This document shows, piece by piece, positions 16,773-23,392 of a DNA stretch of 42,404 nt. The notes under the pieces are model-generated. The model was not told where the DNA came from, ran no database searches, and saw only the letters and a program-made list of their open reading frames with translations. Position 1 is the first letter of the stretch. Each line of letters starts with the position of its first letter. The stretch is from a virus. The stretch covers positions 1-42,404 of IMG/VR virus record IMGVR_UViG_3300025818_002522, one strand, 5' to 3'. The position numbers and the translations under genes were made by a program.

Positions 16773-16982
16773 ATGAATTTAATATTGCGTCCACTTGATA
16801 ATGTTACCGATCCTGTGTGGTCAGTGATTATATGCGTAATTCTGGCATTAGCACTTGCACTAGTCATGGTGATAAATATACTTCAGATGGCTTTTGCGGA
16901 GATGAACGATGGGGCAGATGACGCCACCGAGCAGGAAGAGTTGTTACAACTTTCGAGTGACGGAGATCAATCGTGTTCTTGA
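16773..16982 (+). CDS. Small single-span membrane protein
   Basis: A 69-residue protein with one strong transmembrane helix (SVIICVILALALALVMVI) and a short acidic C-terminus. It overlaps the nuclease gene by 74 bases in another frame. Both are likely real because the overlap codes for a low-complexity acidic tail here and the start of a recognisable nuclease there. Confidence 0.5.
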   Translation: MNLILRPLDNVTDPVWSVIICVILALALALVMVINILQMAFAEMNDGADDATEQEELLQLSSDGDQSCS

Positions 16983-17370
16983 TGGTGATACTATTGATGT
17001 TACTATCGACCTCGGGTTTGATTTATACAAGAAAGAAAGAGTTAGAGTTGCTGGAGTTGATACACCGGAAAAGAGGACGAAAAACTTAGAGGAGAAGGCA
17101 CTTGGAATCGACGCAACCAACTGGCTCAAAGAGAAATTGGAAAGTACTATTGCTGGTGACGATGAGTTGTCTGTTAGGACTGAACTTGTTGGTGGCGTCG
17201 GCAAATATGGCCGTCTTCTTGGTTGGTTATACATTGGGGACGAGTCAGTGTCCCTTAACGAACAAATGATTACCGAAGGATATGCTCATGCGTATGATGG
17301 AGGTACTAAAGATATGAATCTTGAAGCACTTCGTGAGATTCGTAGAGCACATGGAACTTTAGTAGAATGA
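16909..17370 (+). CDS. Staphylococcal nuclease (SNase)-like nuclease
   Basis: A 153-residue protein (the next ATG at 16918 is an alternative start). It has the SNase OB-fold signature: VLDGDTIDV near residue 23, RVRVAGVDTPE near 42 (equivalents of Arg35, Asp40, Glu43 of the enzyme) and KYGRLLGWL near 99 (Arg87). All catalytic residues are present, so calcium-dependent DNA/RNA cleavage is expected. There is no signal peptide, so it acts inside the cell, perhaps on host DNA. Confidence 0.82.
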   Translation: MGQMTPPSRKSCYNFRVTEINRVLDGDTIDVTIDLGFDLYKKERVRVAGVDTPEKRTKNLEEKALGIDATNWLKEKLESTIAGDDELSVRTELVGGVGKYGRLLGWLYIGDESVSLNEQMITEGYAHAYDGGTKDMNLEALREIRRAHGTLVE

Positions 17371-17456
17371 TGAGTGGTTTATTTGTATTTGGATTTATAA
17401 CGTTACTTTGTTATACACTACATATTACATGGCCTATAAAAAAAGGTAAAAATTAA
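17367..17456 (+). CDS. Tiny membrane peptide
   Basis: A 29-residue product (MMSGLFVFGFITLLCYTLHI, then a basic tail ending KKGKN) whose ATG overlaps the nuclease stop. A single hydrophobic helix followed by lysines is typical of phage micro-membrane proteins. It fills the gap to the next gene exactly (stop 1 base before the next ATG). Confidence 0.5.
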   Translation: MMSGLFVFGFITLLCYTLHITWPIKKGKN

Positions 17457-17457
17457 A

Positions 17458-17727
17458 ATGCAAAAATTAGTCAATGTAATCGCATTACTTTCTGGTCTTG
17501 TGTCTTTATCAGTTGTTGGTGGTGGTGCTTATCTTTATCTCAATAAGGATGCAATGATTGAGCAGGTAAAGGAACAAGCAACAGAACAAATTACTAAAGC
17601 AATTACGGAAGCACTTCCTGGTATGATTAATTCTGCATTACCAGAAATGCCTAGTATGACTGGTAATGTTCTTCCGGAATCTACACAATCAGTTCCTTCG
17701 ATGACTGGAGGGGCACTGCCTTTCTGA
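17458..17727 (+). CDS. Small exported or membrane-anchored protein
   Basis: An 89-residue protein with an N-terminal hydrophobic helix (VIALLSGLVSLSVVGGGAYL), an amphipathic helix (IEQVKEQATEQITKAITEAL) and a Met/Pro/Ser tail containing two PSMTG repeats. A single-pass membrane or exported protein; function unknown. It sits in a run of small membrane-protein genes. Confidence 0.55.
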   Translation: MQKLVNVIALLSGLVSLSVVGGGAYLYLNKDAMIEQVKEQATEQITKAITEALPGMINSALPEMPSMTGNVLPESTQSVPSMTGGALPF

Positions 17728-17774
17728 AAACTTTATGAGAATTGTTAAATATATAATAGTAAATGTGAATTCTT

Positions 17775-17906
17775 ATGTCTGTTTCTAATGCAAAGAGAAG
17801 AAGGTCTAATGTAAAGAAAAAGACAGATAACGAAAATAGATTTTTTCTTTATGTAATTTTTTATCATCTGTTTACCGGTATTGCTGGAATTTTTAAGAAT
17901 GATTAA
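17775..17906 (+). CDS. Small basic membrane protein
   Basis: A 43-residue product: basic N-terminus (SNAKRRRSNVKKK) then a hydrophobic helix (FFLYVIFYHLFTGIAGIF). Its TAA overlaps the next ATG (TAATG), the genome's hallmark of coupled genes. The 47 bases upstream hold nothing clear. Confidence 0.55.
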   Translation: MSVSNAKRRRSNVKKKTDNENRFFLYVIFYHLFTGIAGIFKND

Positions 17907-18607
17907 TGGAGAATATTCCTAATATTGAAATACGACCAATATCCATAAGTCCGATTAGATCTTTGGATATCCCTAAGTATGTAATTGCACCATCACAATC
18001 GATACCAACTGCTGCTCCTGTAACGGTTAATCTTGGTTTTCCTATTGTTAATCTTCCTGGATGTGTGGAATCCAATAAGGAGAATAATCCAAAGAACACT
18101 GCTCTACTTCAAGATGATCCAAATGGAACACTGACATTTTGTGATGCTTCATTACCATCTTATAATCCTATAGATTTTAATGCTGAGGATTATCTTCAAC
18201 GATCAAAAGCACCTGTCCCTCCTTATAAACCTCCGGAGACAGATTTTAAATCGCCCCAAATTAAACCACCTACTATACCTAAAACTGAAATACCTATAAT
18301 TAAAACTGAAGAAACAGAAGAACCTATAATAGAAGAACCTATTAACATCATAGATTACCTACCATCAACGGATGCAATTATATCAACTACTGTTATTGCT
18401 GCTGCTGCGGCAACTAGTGCATTGGTTGCTAGACCATTAGCAAATTTTCTTTTAAAAATTATTAGACCAGTTATGAAGAAAGTAATTAAAAAAGTTTCTA
18501 CTAAATTTGGTAAGGAAGAAATTTTATTGAGTGTTGAAGAACGTAGAGAAATTCAAAGAGAAAAAACTGAAGCATTAAGAGCAATTAGGAAATTAAGGGG
18601 ACGTTGA
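17906..18607 (+). CDS. Pro-rich protein with membrane helix and basic C-terminus
   Basis: A 233-residue protein: an Ile/Pro-rich N-terminal half, a Pro/Glu/Thr linker (PPYKPPETDFKSPQIKPP), a hydrophobic helix around residues 155-175 (IISTTVIAAAAATSALV) and a long basic helical tail. The linker resembles TonB-like periplasm-spanning segments, but no domain is recognisable. It ends convergently with the minus-strand operon, overlapping 15 bases. Confidence 0.55.
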   Translation: MENIPNIEIRPISISPIRSLDIPKYVIAPSQSIPTAAPVTVNLGFPIVNLPGCVESNKENNPKNTALLQDDPNGTLTFCDASLPSYNPIDFNAEDYLQRSKAPVPPYKPPETDFKSPQIKPPTIPKTEIPIIKTEETEEPIIEEPINIIDYLPSTDAIISTTVIAAAAATSALVARPLANFLLKIIRPVMKKVIKKVSTKFGKEEILLSVEERREIQREKTEALRAIRKLRGR

Positions 18608-19441
18608 TATAACACCACCAAGATCTTCTGCTTTCTTTGATATTGGTGTTGGAATAGAATGTCTATGTTGTGGAATTACTCCACCTGGATTAGTGACTAT
18701 AATATCTGCACATACTGAATAATATGGAGACTTGGGGTGAAAATAAATTCCCTGTTTTTTAAGTTCTCCGCAATTCTTAAGTCGGGCAATCTCAAAGTCT
18801 AATCTTTTATTTGCAATCAATTGTTGTTGCAATTCTATTTGAGTTGCTGCTGCTTGTTTACATTGTTCTTGTAATTTGGCATCTAATGGTTTGGACCAAG
18901 TAGCAGAAAATCCAAGACTCAAACTATAATTATCTTTTTGACCTGTTCTTATTGGAACTCGATACAATATATCTCCTGGATTATCTAAAGATCCATCTTC
19001 ATCAAGGTCTCTTAAATCATATACTGGATCATTATAAAAATCTTCAAAGGGTTTCTGTGCCGATACGGCACCTGTTACATAGGGTGTAAAGTTGAGAGTG
19101 GGACCTTGACATTGTATACCTCCACCGTAGGTGTTCGTAATATAAGGTCCCTGAAGGACTTGTATAGCCTGGTTTGTAACGGAACCTGAAGAGTTAGCAA
19201 CAGGAGCAGCAGTAGCAGAGACACCACCAACAGTTTCAGCATAAGAAGGAGAAGCAAATAATAATGTAATTACTGTGAGAAGATACTTGTAGTTGTTGTA
19301 ACGCTGTCTAATTCCGTTGTTCTTTGTATAATTGTTTGGTTTGAAATTCCAGGACCTTGATAAGTTTCTGTAAACTGAAATGCCTGTCCTGGTTTTGTTA
19401 CTCTCCAGTTGGGTTTGTTGTTCAGATTTAGATTTGTCCAT
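18593..19441 (-). CDS. Exported protein with ambiguous start (third gene of minus-strand operon)
   Basis: From the only in-frame ATG (19441) the product is 282 residues, but it then overlaps the previous gene by 172 bases and its evident signal peptide (NYKYLLTVITLLFASPSYA) lies at residues 49-68 instead of the start. No ATG, GTG or TTG exists nearer. An ATT codon giving a start at MRQRYNN-YKYLL (near 19310) would make a normal signal peptide. The mature part has a Gln-rich segment (QIELQQQLIANKRL) and four cysteines (CGELKK, CADII). Outer-membrane or periplasmic location is inferred. Function unknown. Confidence 0.6.
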   Translation of the reverse strand: MDKSKSEQQTQLESNKTRTGISVYRNLSRSWNFKPNNYTKNNGIRQRYNNYKYLLTVITLLFASPSYAETVGGVSATAAPVANSSGSVTNQAIQVLQGPYITNTYGGGIQCQGPTLNFTPYVTGAVSAQKPFEDFYNDPVYDLRDLDEDGSLDNPGDILYRVPIRTGQKDNYSLSLGFSATWSKPLDAKLQEQCKQAAATQIELQQQLIANKRLDFEIARLKNCGELKKQGIYFHPKSPYYSVCADIIVTNPGGVIPQHRHSIPTPISKKAEDLGGVISTSP

Positions 19442-19713
19442 GATGAAGTCACCCCATCGATATTATTTGATGTAGAATTAGTTCCTGGTGTTATACTGGA
19501 ACCATCCATTTGGACATTGGTTCCAGTTACACTATATTGATATCCTGTATTATAATTTATAGAGTTTATAGTTTCACTTACTTTAGTTTTTGTTTCTGTT
19601 GTGGATGTTTGGGAACCTTGCGTAAAGTTGGGAACAACTGGAACTGCCCCTACTGGTTGAAGCAGACCATGTAGAATACTTAAAATTAAACCCAATCCAA
19701 TAGATTCTTTCAT
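19270..19713 (-). CDS. Exported Thr/Ser-rich protein
   Basis: A 147-residue protein with a hydrophobic leader (MKESIGLGLILSILHGLLQP) and a Thr/Ser/Asn-rich beta-type mature region (SVTTTTSIFSQ at the end). Start lies immediately after the stop of the first gene in the operon. Composition suggests a cell-surface or fibre-like beta protein. No family recognised. Confidence 0.55.
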   Translation of the reverse strand: MKESIGLGLILSILHGLLQPVGAVPVVPNFTQGSQTSTTETKTKVSETINSINYNTGYQYSVTGTNVQMDGSSITPGTNSTSNNIDGVTSSWTNLNLNNKPNWRVTKPGQAFQFTETYQGPGISNQTIIQRTTELDSVTTTTSIFSQ

Positions 19714-20217
19714 TTATCTAACGGTAATTTCAGATACGAATTGTCCTGTTGCACTTGTACCAGCACCACCGGCAGTTAGAGGTCCGATAGTACCTGCAGA
19801 ATCAATAGAACCTGCAAGAGTTCCTGCGACACCACCGGCAGTTGTAGTGACTTCTCCATAAGCAGGGAGAGAACCTACAACACCTGAAGAAACTGATGTT
19901 CCGGAGTTGATCACATTAACGGCATCACCTTGTGTAAATGCTTCTGTGAAGGTGACTGCTGCACCATCGGTTGTTTGTGTGTATGTGCCAGCATTCATTG
20001 TTGCTGCAGAGGTGGCACTTGCAGGTGCTGTAAGACCACCAAGAGTTGCTGAAACATTACTACCACTTACGGAGTATGAACTTCCAATTCTTGTTGCTTG
20101 TGATGCTGCTGCATCAACAGTCAATTGAACACTTGAAGATAATCTACTTGTAATATCGGCATGTGCCGAAGGTGTCATCAAAAACATCATACCAAAAAAA
20201 AGCAGTGATTTTTTCAT
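19714..20217 (-). CDS. Exported Gly/Ala/Thr-rich protein (first gene of minus-strand operon)
   Basis: A 167-residue protein starting at the ATG MKKSLLFFGMMFLMTPSAHA (a TTG four codons upstream is possible), with a clear signal peptide cut after AHA. The mature part is Ala/Gly/Ser/Thr-rich (TTTAGGVAGTLAGS), low in charge and probably all-beta. It resembles extracellular adhesin-like or appendage subunits in composition only. Confidence 0.6.
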   Translation of the reverse strand: MKKSLLFFGMMFLMTPSAHADITSRLSSSVQLTVDAAASQATRIGSSYSVSGSNVSATLGGLTAPASATSAATMNAGTYTQTTDGAAVTFTEAFTQGDAVNVINSGTSVSSGVVGSLPAYGEVTTTAGGVAGTLAGSIDSAGTIGPLTAGGAGTSATGQFVSEITVR

Positions 20218-20249
20218 TTTTCGATGCAATTTGTTTGTAATTATTTAGT

Positions 20250-20257
20250 TATAAATA
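20250..20257 (+). promoter_or_regulatory. T4-type late promoter octamer
   Basis: TATAAATA in the divergent gap, 24 bases before the plus-strand gene at 20282. The same gap must hold the minus-operon promoter, which I cannot define. Confidence 0.55.
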
Positions 20258-20281
20258 ATGTGAAATAAAATTTGATTTGAA

Positions 20282-20515
20282 ATGAACGAACAGCAAAATC
20301 ACCTTTCGCAATTAATCGAACAAAGAGTAGCACTATCGCAAAAGTTGGAAGGAATCCAAACACAATCCACAAGAACCAGAGATTTAATGTTAAAGACTCA
20401 AGGTGCTATTGAGTATTTGGAAGCAACCGGAGTCAAATTGCCGGAACCAGAGATCACCGAAGAAGCAGAAGCAGAAGCAGAAGTATCTGAGACGGAAGTT
20501 GTAGAAGAGGGTTGA
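20282..20515 (+). CDS. Small acidic coiled-coil protein
   Basis: A 77-residue protein: a helical coiled-coil segment (LSQLIEQRVALSQKLEGIQ) and a very acidic Glu/Ala tail (EEAEAEAEVSETEVVEEG). A late promoter precedes it. No domain recognised. An early promoter begins at its last codons. Confidence 0.55.
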   Translation: MNEQQNHLSQLIEQRVALSQKLEGIQTQSTRTRDLMLKTQGAIEYLEATGVKLPEPEITEEAEAEAEVSETEVVEEG

Positions 20516-20540
20516 CGGATACTGATTAATCTCTTATAAT
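20512..20540 (+). promoter_or_regulatory. Sigma-70 promoter upstream of the tRNA-Arg region
   Basis: TTGACG, a 17-base spacer and a perfect TATAAT. The spacing is optimal and the next downstream product is tRNA-Arg(UCU), so it most likely drives tRNA expression. Confidence 0.7.
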
Positions 20541-20675
20541 AAACATGTTGAGATTGCTCATAAAAAAGCAGTATCAACCTTTGAGGGAGACACTTTAATA
20601 AGTGTTATAAACTCAAAAGAAAACTTAATGGCATTATGTCCTAATTGCCATTGGGAGTATGATCACAATCTGTGA
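20526..20675 (+). pseudogene. HNH homing endonuclease C-terminal remnant
   Basis: An open frame of 49 codons without a start codon reads KHVEIAHKKAVSTFEGDTLI and, after a short gap, ENLMALCPNCHWEYDHNL before a TGA. The AH, N and CPNCH residues match the HNH catalytic core of phage and cyanobacterial HNH endonucleases. The N-terminal half of the gene is missing. It lies between a sigma-70 promoter and a tRNA gene, as expected for a decayed mobile gene inserted next to a tRNA. Confidence 0.75.
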
Positions 20676-20682
20676 TTACTTT

Positions 20683-20755
20683 GCCCCGTTAGCTCAGGAG
20701 ACAGAGCACGAACCTTCTAAGTTTGCGGCCGGGGGTGCGAATCCTCCACGGGGCG
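20683..20755 (+). tRNA. tRNA-Arg (anticodon UCU)
   Basis: A 7-bp acceptor stem (GCCCCGT with ACGGGGC), D arm GCTCAGGAGACAGAGC, anticodon loop CTTCTAA (anticodon TCT) on a CGAAC/GTTTG stem, and a T arm with the loop TGCGAAT. It reads AGA codons, which are common in this AT-rich genome and rarer in many hosts. CCA is not encoded. Confidence 0.88.
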
Positions 20756-20788
20756 TTGGTCCTTATGGACCTTCCTGACTAAACCCAC

Positions 20789-20817
20789 TTGACAAGAACT
20801 CAATCTTGTCTTATACT
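20789..20817 (+). promoter_or_regulatory. Sigma-70 promoter for tRNA-Gly
   Basis: Consensus TTGACA, 17-base spacer, TATACT; the tRNA-Gly gene begins 47 bases after it. Each tRNA thus has its own promoter. Confidence 0.7.
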
Positions 20818-20863
20818 ACCTCTTGTGTGGAGGAAGTGTGTCGGGAGAGCAATCTCCCATTTT

Positions 20864-20934
20864 GCGGAATTAGTTTAGAGGCAAAACTAAAGGTTTCCAA
20901 CCTTTCGTCACCAGTTCGATTCTGGTATTCCGCT
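20864..20934 (+). tRNA. tRNA-Gly (anticodon UCC)
   Basis: Acceptor GCGGAAT with ATTCCGC, D arm around GTTTAGAGGCAAAAC, anticodon loop TTTCCAA (anticodon TCC) on an AAAGG/CCTTT stem, T arm ACCAG-TTCGATT-CTGGT. It reads GGA/GGG codons. No encoded CCA. Confidence 0.88.
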
Positions 20935-20958
20935 TTCGGGTTATCCGAATATCCCGAA
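20935..20958 (+). terminator. Hairpin directly after tRNA-Gly
   Basis: TTCGGG pairs with CCCGAA across a 12-base loop, starting one base after the tRNA discriminator. There is no T tract, so it may be a processing or weak termination signal. Confidence 0.4.
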
Positions 20959-20969
20959 AAATTGATGAG

Positions 20970-20977
20970 TATAAATA
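20970..20977 (+). promoter_or_regulatory. T4-type late promoter octamer
   Basis: TATAAATA, 95 bases before the exported beta-barrel-like gene at 21073. The long leader holds a possible hairpin (CGTTAC/GTAACG). Confidence 0.5.
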
Positions 20978-21072
20978 CTCCGTTACTTACTGTAACGAAT
21001 TACAACAGAACCAGTCGAGGTTCTTAACATCTGCGGGTAACCATTCCGCAAGTAAAAAAACGAGGAAAACAA

Positions 21073-21447
21073 ATGTTCAAAACGACTATCGCTGCAGCTG
21101 CCGCTGCAATTGCTCTTGCCCCTGCTGCCGCCCTAGCCGGACCCTATGTCAACGTCGAAGCTAATTCTGGTTGGACGGGATCTGATTATGGTGGAACTTC
21201 CACGGACCTTCACGTTGGATATGAAGGTGAACTGGGTGAGTCTGCTTCCTACTACGTTCAAGGAGGAGCTACTGTAGTCTCCCCTGATGGTGCTGAAAGT
21301 GACACTGTTCCTTCTGGTAAGGCAGGTCTCGGTCTTGCACTGACCGACGCACTGGGTGCATATGGTGAAGTCTCCTTCGTCGGTTCAGGTGACTCTGACA
21401 TCGACCGTGGTTATGGAACCAAATTGGGTCTTAAGTACTCCTTCTGA
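21073..21447 (+). CDS. Exported beta-barrel-like protein (paralogue 1)
   Basis: A 124-residue protein with signal peptide (MFKTTIAAAAAAIALAPAAA, cut before GPYV). The mature 100 residues have alternating polar/hydrophobic strands, Gly/Tyr-rich turns and a C-terminal Phe (GLKYSF), the usual signature of an outer membrane beta-barrel for BAM recognition. It shares the GPYV start and KY-F end with the gene at 21650. The base composition is less AT-rich than the neighbours, suggesting transfer from a host. Preceded by a late promoter and followed by a terminator. Confidence 0.7.
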   Translation: MFKTTIAAAAAAIALAPAAALAGPYVNVEANSGWTGSDYGGTSTDLHVGYEGELGESASYYVQGGATVVSPDGAESDTVPSGKAGLGLALTDALGAYGEVSFVGSGDSDIDRGYGTKLGLKYSF

Positions 21448-21478
21448 TCTTCCATATAAAATAAACATCTAGATGTTC

Positions 21479-21505
21479 GGGGACTCTGACGAGGGTCCCT
21501 TTTTT
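21479..21505 (+). terminator. Intrinsic terminator after beta-barrel paralogue 1
   Basis: GGGACTC pairs with GAGGGTCCC around TGAC, followed by six T. It isolates paralogue 1 from the Pho-controlled unit. Confidence 0.85.
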
Positions 21506-21563
21506 ATGCTTTGGTTTATAGGAGGTTAAAATTAGTATAACCCACTCTATATACTGAGGTTTA

Positions 21564-21593
21564 CTTTAAGTCAACTTAACTCTTACTTAAAGA
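21564..21593 (+). promoter_or_regulatory. Pho-box-like direct repeats
   Basis: Three CTT(T)AA-type repeats start at 21564, 21575 and 21586, that is at one-turn spacing. Cyanobacterial PhoB boxes are 8-bp CTTAACCT-like repeats with 3-bp spacers, so this fits well. It lies 20 bases before a -10 box and has no -35 box, as in PhoB-activated promoters. Confidence 0.65.
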
Positions 21594-21612
21594 CAGATCT
21601 GAATGGGTTTGT

Positions 21613-21618
21613 TATAAT
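21613..21618 (+). promoter_or_regulatory. -10 box of the Pho-controlled promoter
   Basis: Perfect TATAAT, 32 bases before the ATG of paralogue 2 and about 20 bases after the last Pho repeat. Confidence 0.6.
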
Positions 21619-21649
21619 AACCAAGTAATCACAAAACAAGAAAAAACAA

Positions 21650-22006
21650 ATGAAAGCATTCGCAGTTGCCCTGCTCGGTCTGGCGATCTCCGCCCCCGCT
21701 ATAGCAGGTCCATATGTAGAGTCCAAGTCCGAGTTCAAAGGAACTGATGAGGAGTTCGGTAAGCAAGTCCACCAAGGTCGTGTTGGATATGAGTGGAAGA
21801 CAGGAAACTTTGCTCCATACATCGAAGGTGGTGCTGGAGTATCTGTTCCCGATGGTGGTGAGCAAGAAGGTTTTACTGCTCTTGAAATCGGCAGTAAAGT
21901 AAAGATTACTGACAATTTCAGTGCTTATGGTAAGTGGGAAAACATCTTCCAAGAAGATTCTACTCGTGATTGGAAAGTCGAAGTCGGCACTAAGTACAAG
22001 TTCTGA
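21650..22006 (+). CDS. Exported beta-barrel-like protein (paralogue 2), linked to pstS
   Basis: A 118-residue protein: signal peptide (MKAFAVALLGLAISAPAIA) then GPYVESKSEF and a beta-rich, Gly-containing mature part ending GTKYKF. Its pattern matches the paralogue at 21073. It is 10 bases from pstS and shares the Pho-box-like promoter, suggesting a small outer-membrane channel or porin assisting phosphate uptake. That is inference. Confidence 0.65.
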   Translation: MKAFAVALLGLAISAPAIAGPYVESKSEFKGTDEEFGKQVHQGRVGYEWKTGNFAPYIEGGAGVSVPDGGEQEGFTALEIGSKVKITDNFSAYGKWENIFQEDSTRDWKVEVGTKYKF

Positions 22007-22016
22007 GCATTAGATA

Positions 22017-22976
22017 ATGAAACTCAAAGCAATCGCAGCAGCTACAGCAACTATTCCTCTTATGGTTGCCTGTGGTGGATCTAAAGAAACATTTCAAATA
22101 AGTGGAGCAGGTGCTACATTCCCTGCTCCACTTTATACAGCATGGTTTCAAACCATGGCAAGTGAAACTGGCAATCAAGTAAACTATCAAGCAGTTGGTA
22201 GTGGTGCTGGTGTCCGTCAGTATATGGCTGGTACAGTTGACTTTGGTGCCAGTGATGGTGCTGTAAGTGATAAGAAGCAAGATATCCCCATGATTCATAT
22301 TCCTATGACTGGTGGTGCTATTGTTCCTGCTTACAATATGCCTGGTTGTGATGTCAAGATGACACAGACACAACTTGCTGATGTATATCTTGGTAAGATT
22401 ACTAACTGGTCCACCTTCGGGTGTGCTGATGCTAAGATCCTTCCTGTATTCCGTTCTGATGGTAGTGGCACCACAAAAGGTTTCACTAACTCACTATCAG
22501 CATTCTCTCCCGAATGGAAAGAGAATGTCGGCACAGGTAAGGCAGTAAAGTGGCCTACTGGTGTTGGTGGTAAAGGTAACTCTGGTGTTGCCGCACAAGT
22601 TAAACAAGTTCCTGGTGCCATTGGTTATCTAAACTATGGTTATGTGAATGGTGGTAAGTTTCAACAAGTATCCTTACAAAACAAAGCAGGTAACTATGTA
22701 AAAGCAAATGCTGAAACATCTGCAGCAGGTCTATCAAGAATTGTCTTGGACGATCAACTTCGTGGTGCTGATGCTAACCCTGCTGGTGCCAATGCATACC
22801 CTATTGTCTCCCTTACTTGGGTCCTAGCATACCCTGAGTCTAAGACTGGGGTGAAAGAAACTCTTCGTTATATGTTGAGTGAGAAATCACAGGCAATGTC
22901 TGATAGTCTTGGTTATGTTCCACTCCCTGAGGACCTTCGTCAGAAAGCACTTGCTGCTGTTGACAGTATCGAATAA
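22017..22976 (+). CDS. pstS: Phosphate ABC transporter substrate-binding protein
   Basis: A 319-residue PstS. Lipoprotein leader with lipobox-like LMVACGG (Cys19), then the conserved GAGATFPAPLY and RSDGSGTTKGF that line the phosphate pocket, and SDGAVSDK. Length fits the family. It has no pstABC partner in the window, so it must use the host transporter, as described for pstS in marine cyanophages. Transcribed with paralogue 2 from the Pho-box-like promoter, so probably induced by phosphate starvation through host PhoR/PhoB. Confidence 0.95.
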   Translation: MKLKAIAAATATIPLMVACGGSKETFQISGAGATFPAPLYTAWFQTMASETGNQVNYQAVGSGAGVRQYMAGTVDFGASDGAVSDKKQDIPMIHIPMTGGAIVPAYNMPGCDVKMTQTQLADVYLGKITNWSTFGCADAKILPVFRSDGSGTTKGFTNSLSAFSPEWKENVGTGKAVKWPTGVGGKGNSGVAAQVKQVPGAIGYLNYGYVNGGKFQQVSLQNKAGNYVKANAETSAAGLSRIVLDDQLRGADANPAGANAYPIVSLTWVLAYPESKTGVKETLRYMLSEKSQAMSDSLGYVPLPEDLRQKALAAVDSIE

Positions 22977-22988
22977 TATAAGTATAGT

Positions 22989-23013
22989 GGGGGACAATAG
23001 TCCCCCTTTTTTT
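22989..23013 (+). terminator. Intrinsic terminator after pstS
   Basis: GGGGGAC and GTCCCCC form a 7-bp stem with loop AATA and seven T. A new small gene starts one base after. Confidence 0.92.
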
Positions 23014-23190
23014 ATGAAAAAGAAAATCAAAAAGTCGGAACAAAAAATTGCAGACTGTGATAACATTTATGATATGATTGAGATATTACAGAGTCGTATT
23101 GAGGAAATAGAAAATGAACACACGCAATTGATTCGTAAGATGGGAGAACTAAATAGTCGCGTAGACGACTTTTCTACAAATGAAAATTAA
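23014..23190 (+). CDS. Small coiled-coil protein
   Basis: A 58-residue protein, Lys-rich at the start (MKKKIKKSEQKI) and then a perfect heptad region (MIEILQSRIEEIENEHTQLI). An upstream extension inside pstS is less likely because the ATG follows the terminator directly. No family recognised. Confidence 0.5.
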   Translation: MKKKIKKSEQKIADCDNIYDMIEILQSRIEEIENEHTQLIRKMGELNSRVDDFSTNEN

Positions 23191-23356
23191 TCTTTGGTAC
23201 TCTAAGAGTATGAGTCAATGGAGATGGACTCTCTGTGAAGAATTTAAAAATGGTGTTACGAAAGTAGAGCAACATGCCGGACAACGTGAGAAATTGCGAG
23301 ATGCAATGAATGATGTTGCTAATACAGTAGAGTATATGTTAGAAGAAAAATTATAA
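23180..23356 (+). CDS. Small conserved-looking hypothetical protein
   Basis: A 58-residue protein (MKINLWYSKSMSQWRWTLCE at the start, then amphipathic helix). Overlaps the previous stop by 11 bases. The aromatic-rich N-terminus looks like a structured beta segment. I believe similar short proteins occur in other cyanophages, but cannot confirm. Confidence 0.55.
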   Translation: MKINLWYSKSMSQWRWTLCEEFKNGVTKVEQHAGQREKLRDAMNDVANTVEYMLEEKL

Positions 23357-23359
23357 ATA
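23352..23359 (+). promoter_or_regulatory. T4-type late promoter octamer
   Basis: TATAAATA overlaps the stop of the preceding gene and stands 33 bases before the zinc-finger-like gene. Confidence 0.55.
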
Positions 23360-23392
23360 ACTGAAAACTGAAGACGTATAAAGAATTATACA

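Noticed and set aside
20758-20771. GGTCC/GGACC hairpin after tRNA-Arg as a terminator
   Set aside because: The stem is only 5 bp and there is no T tract.
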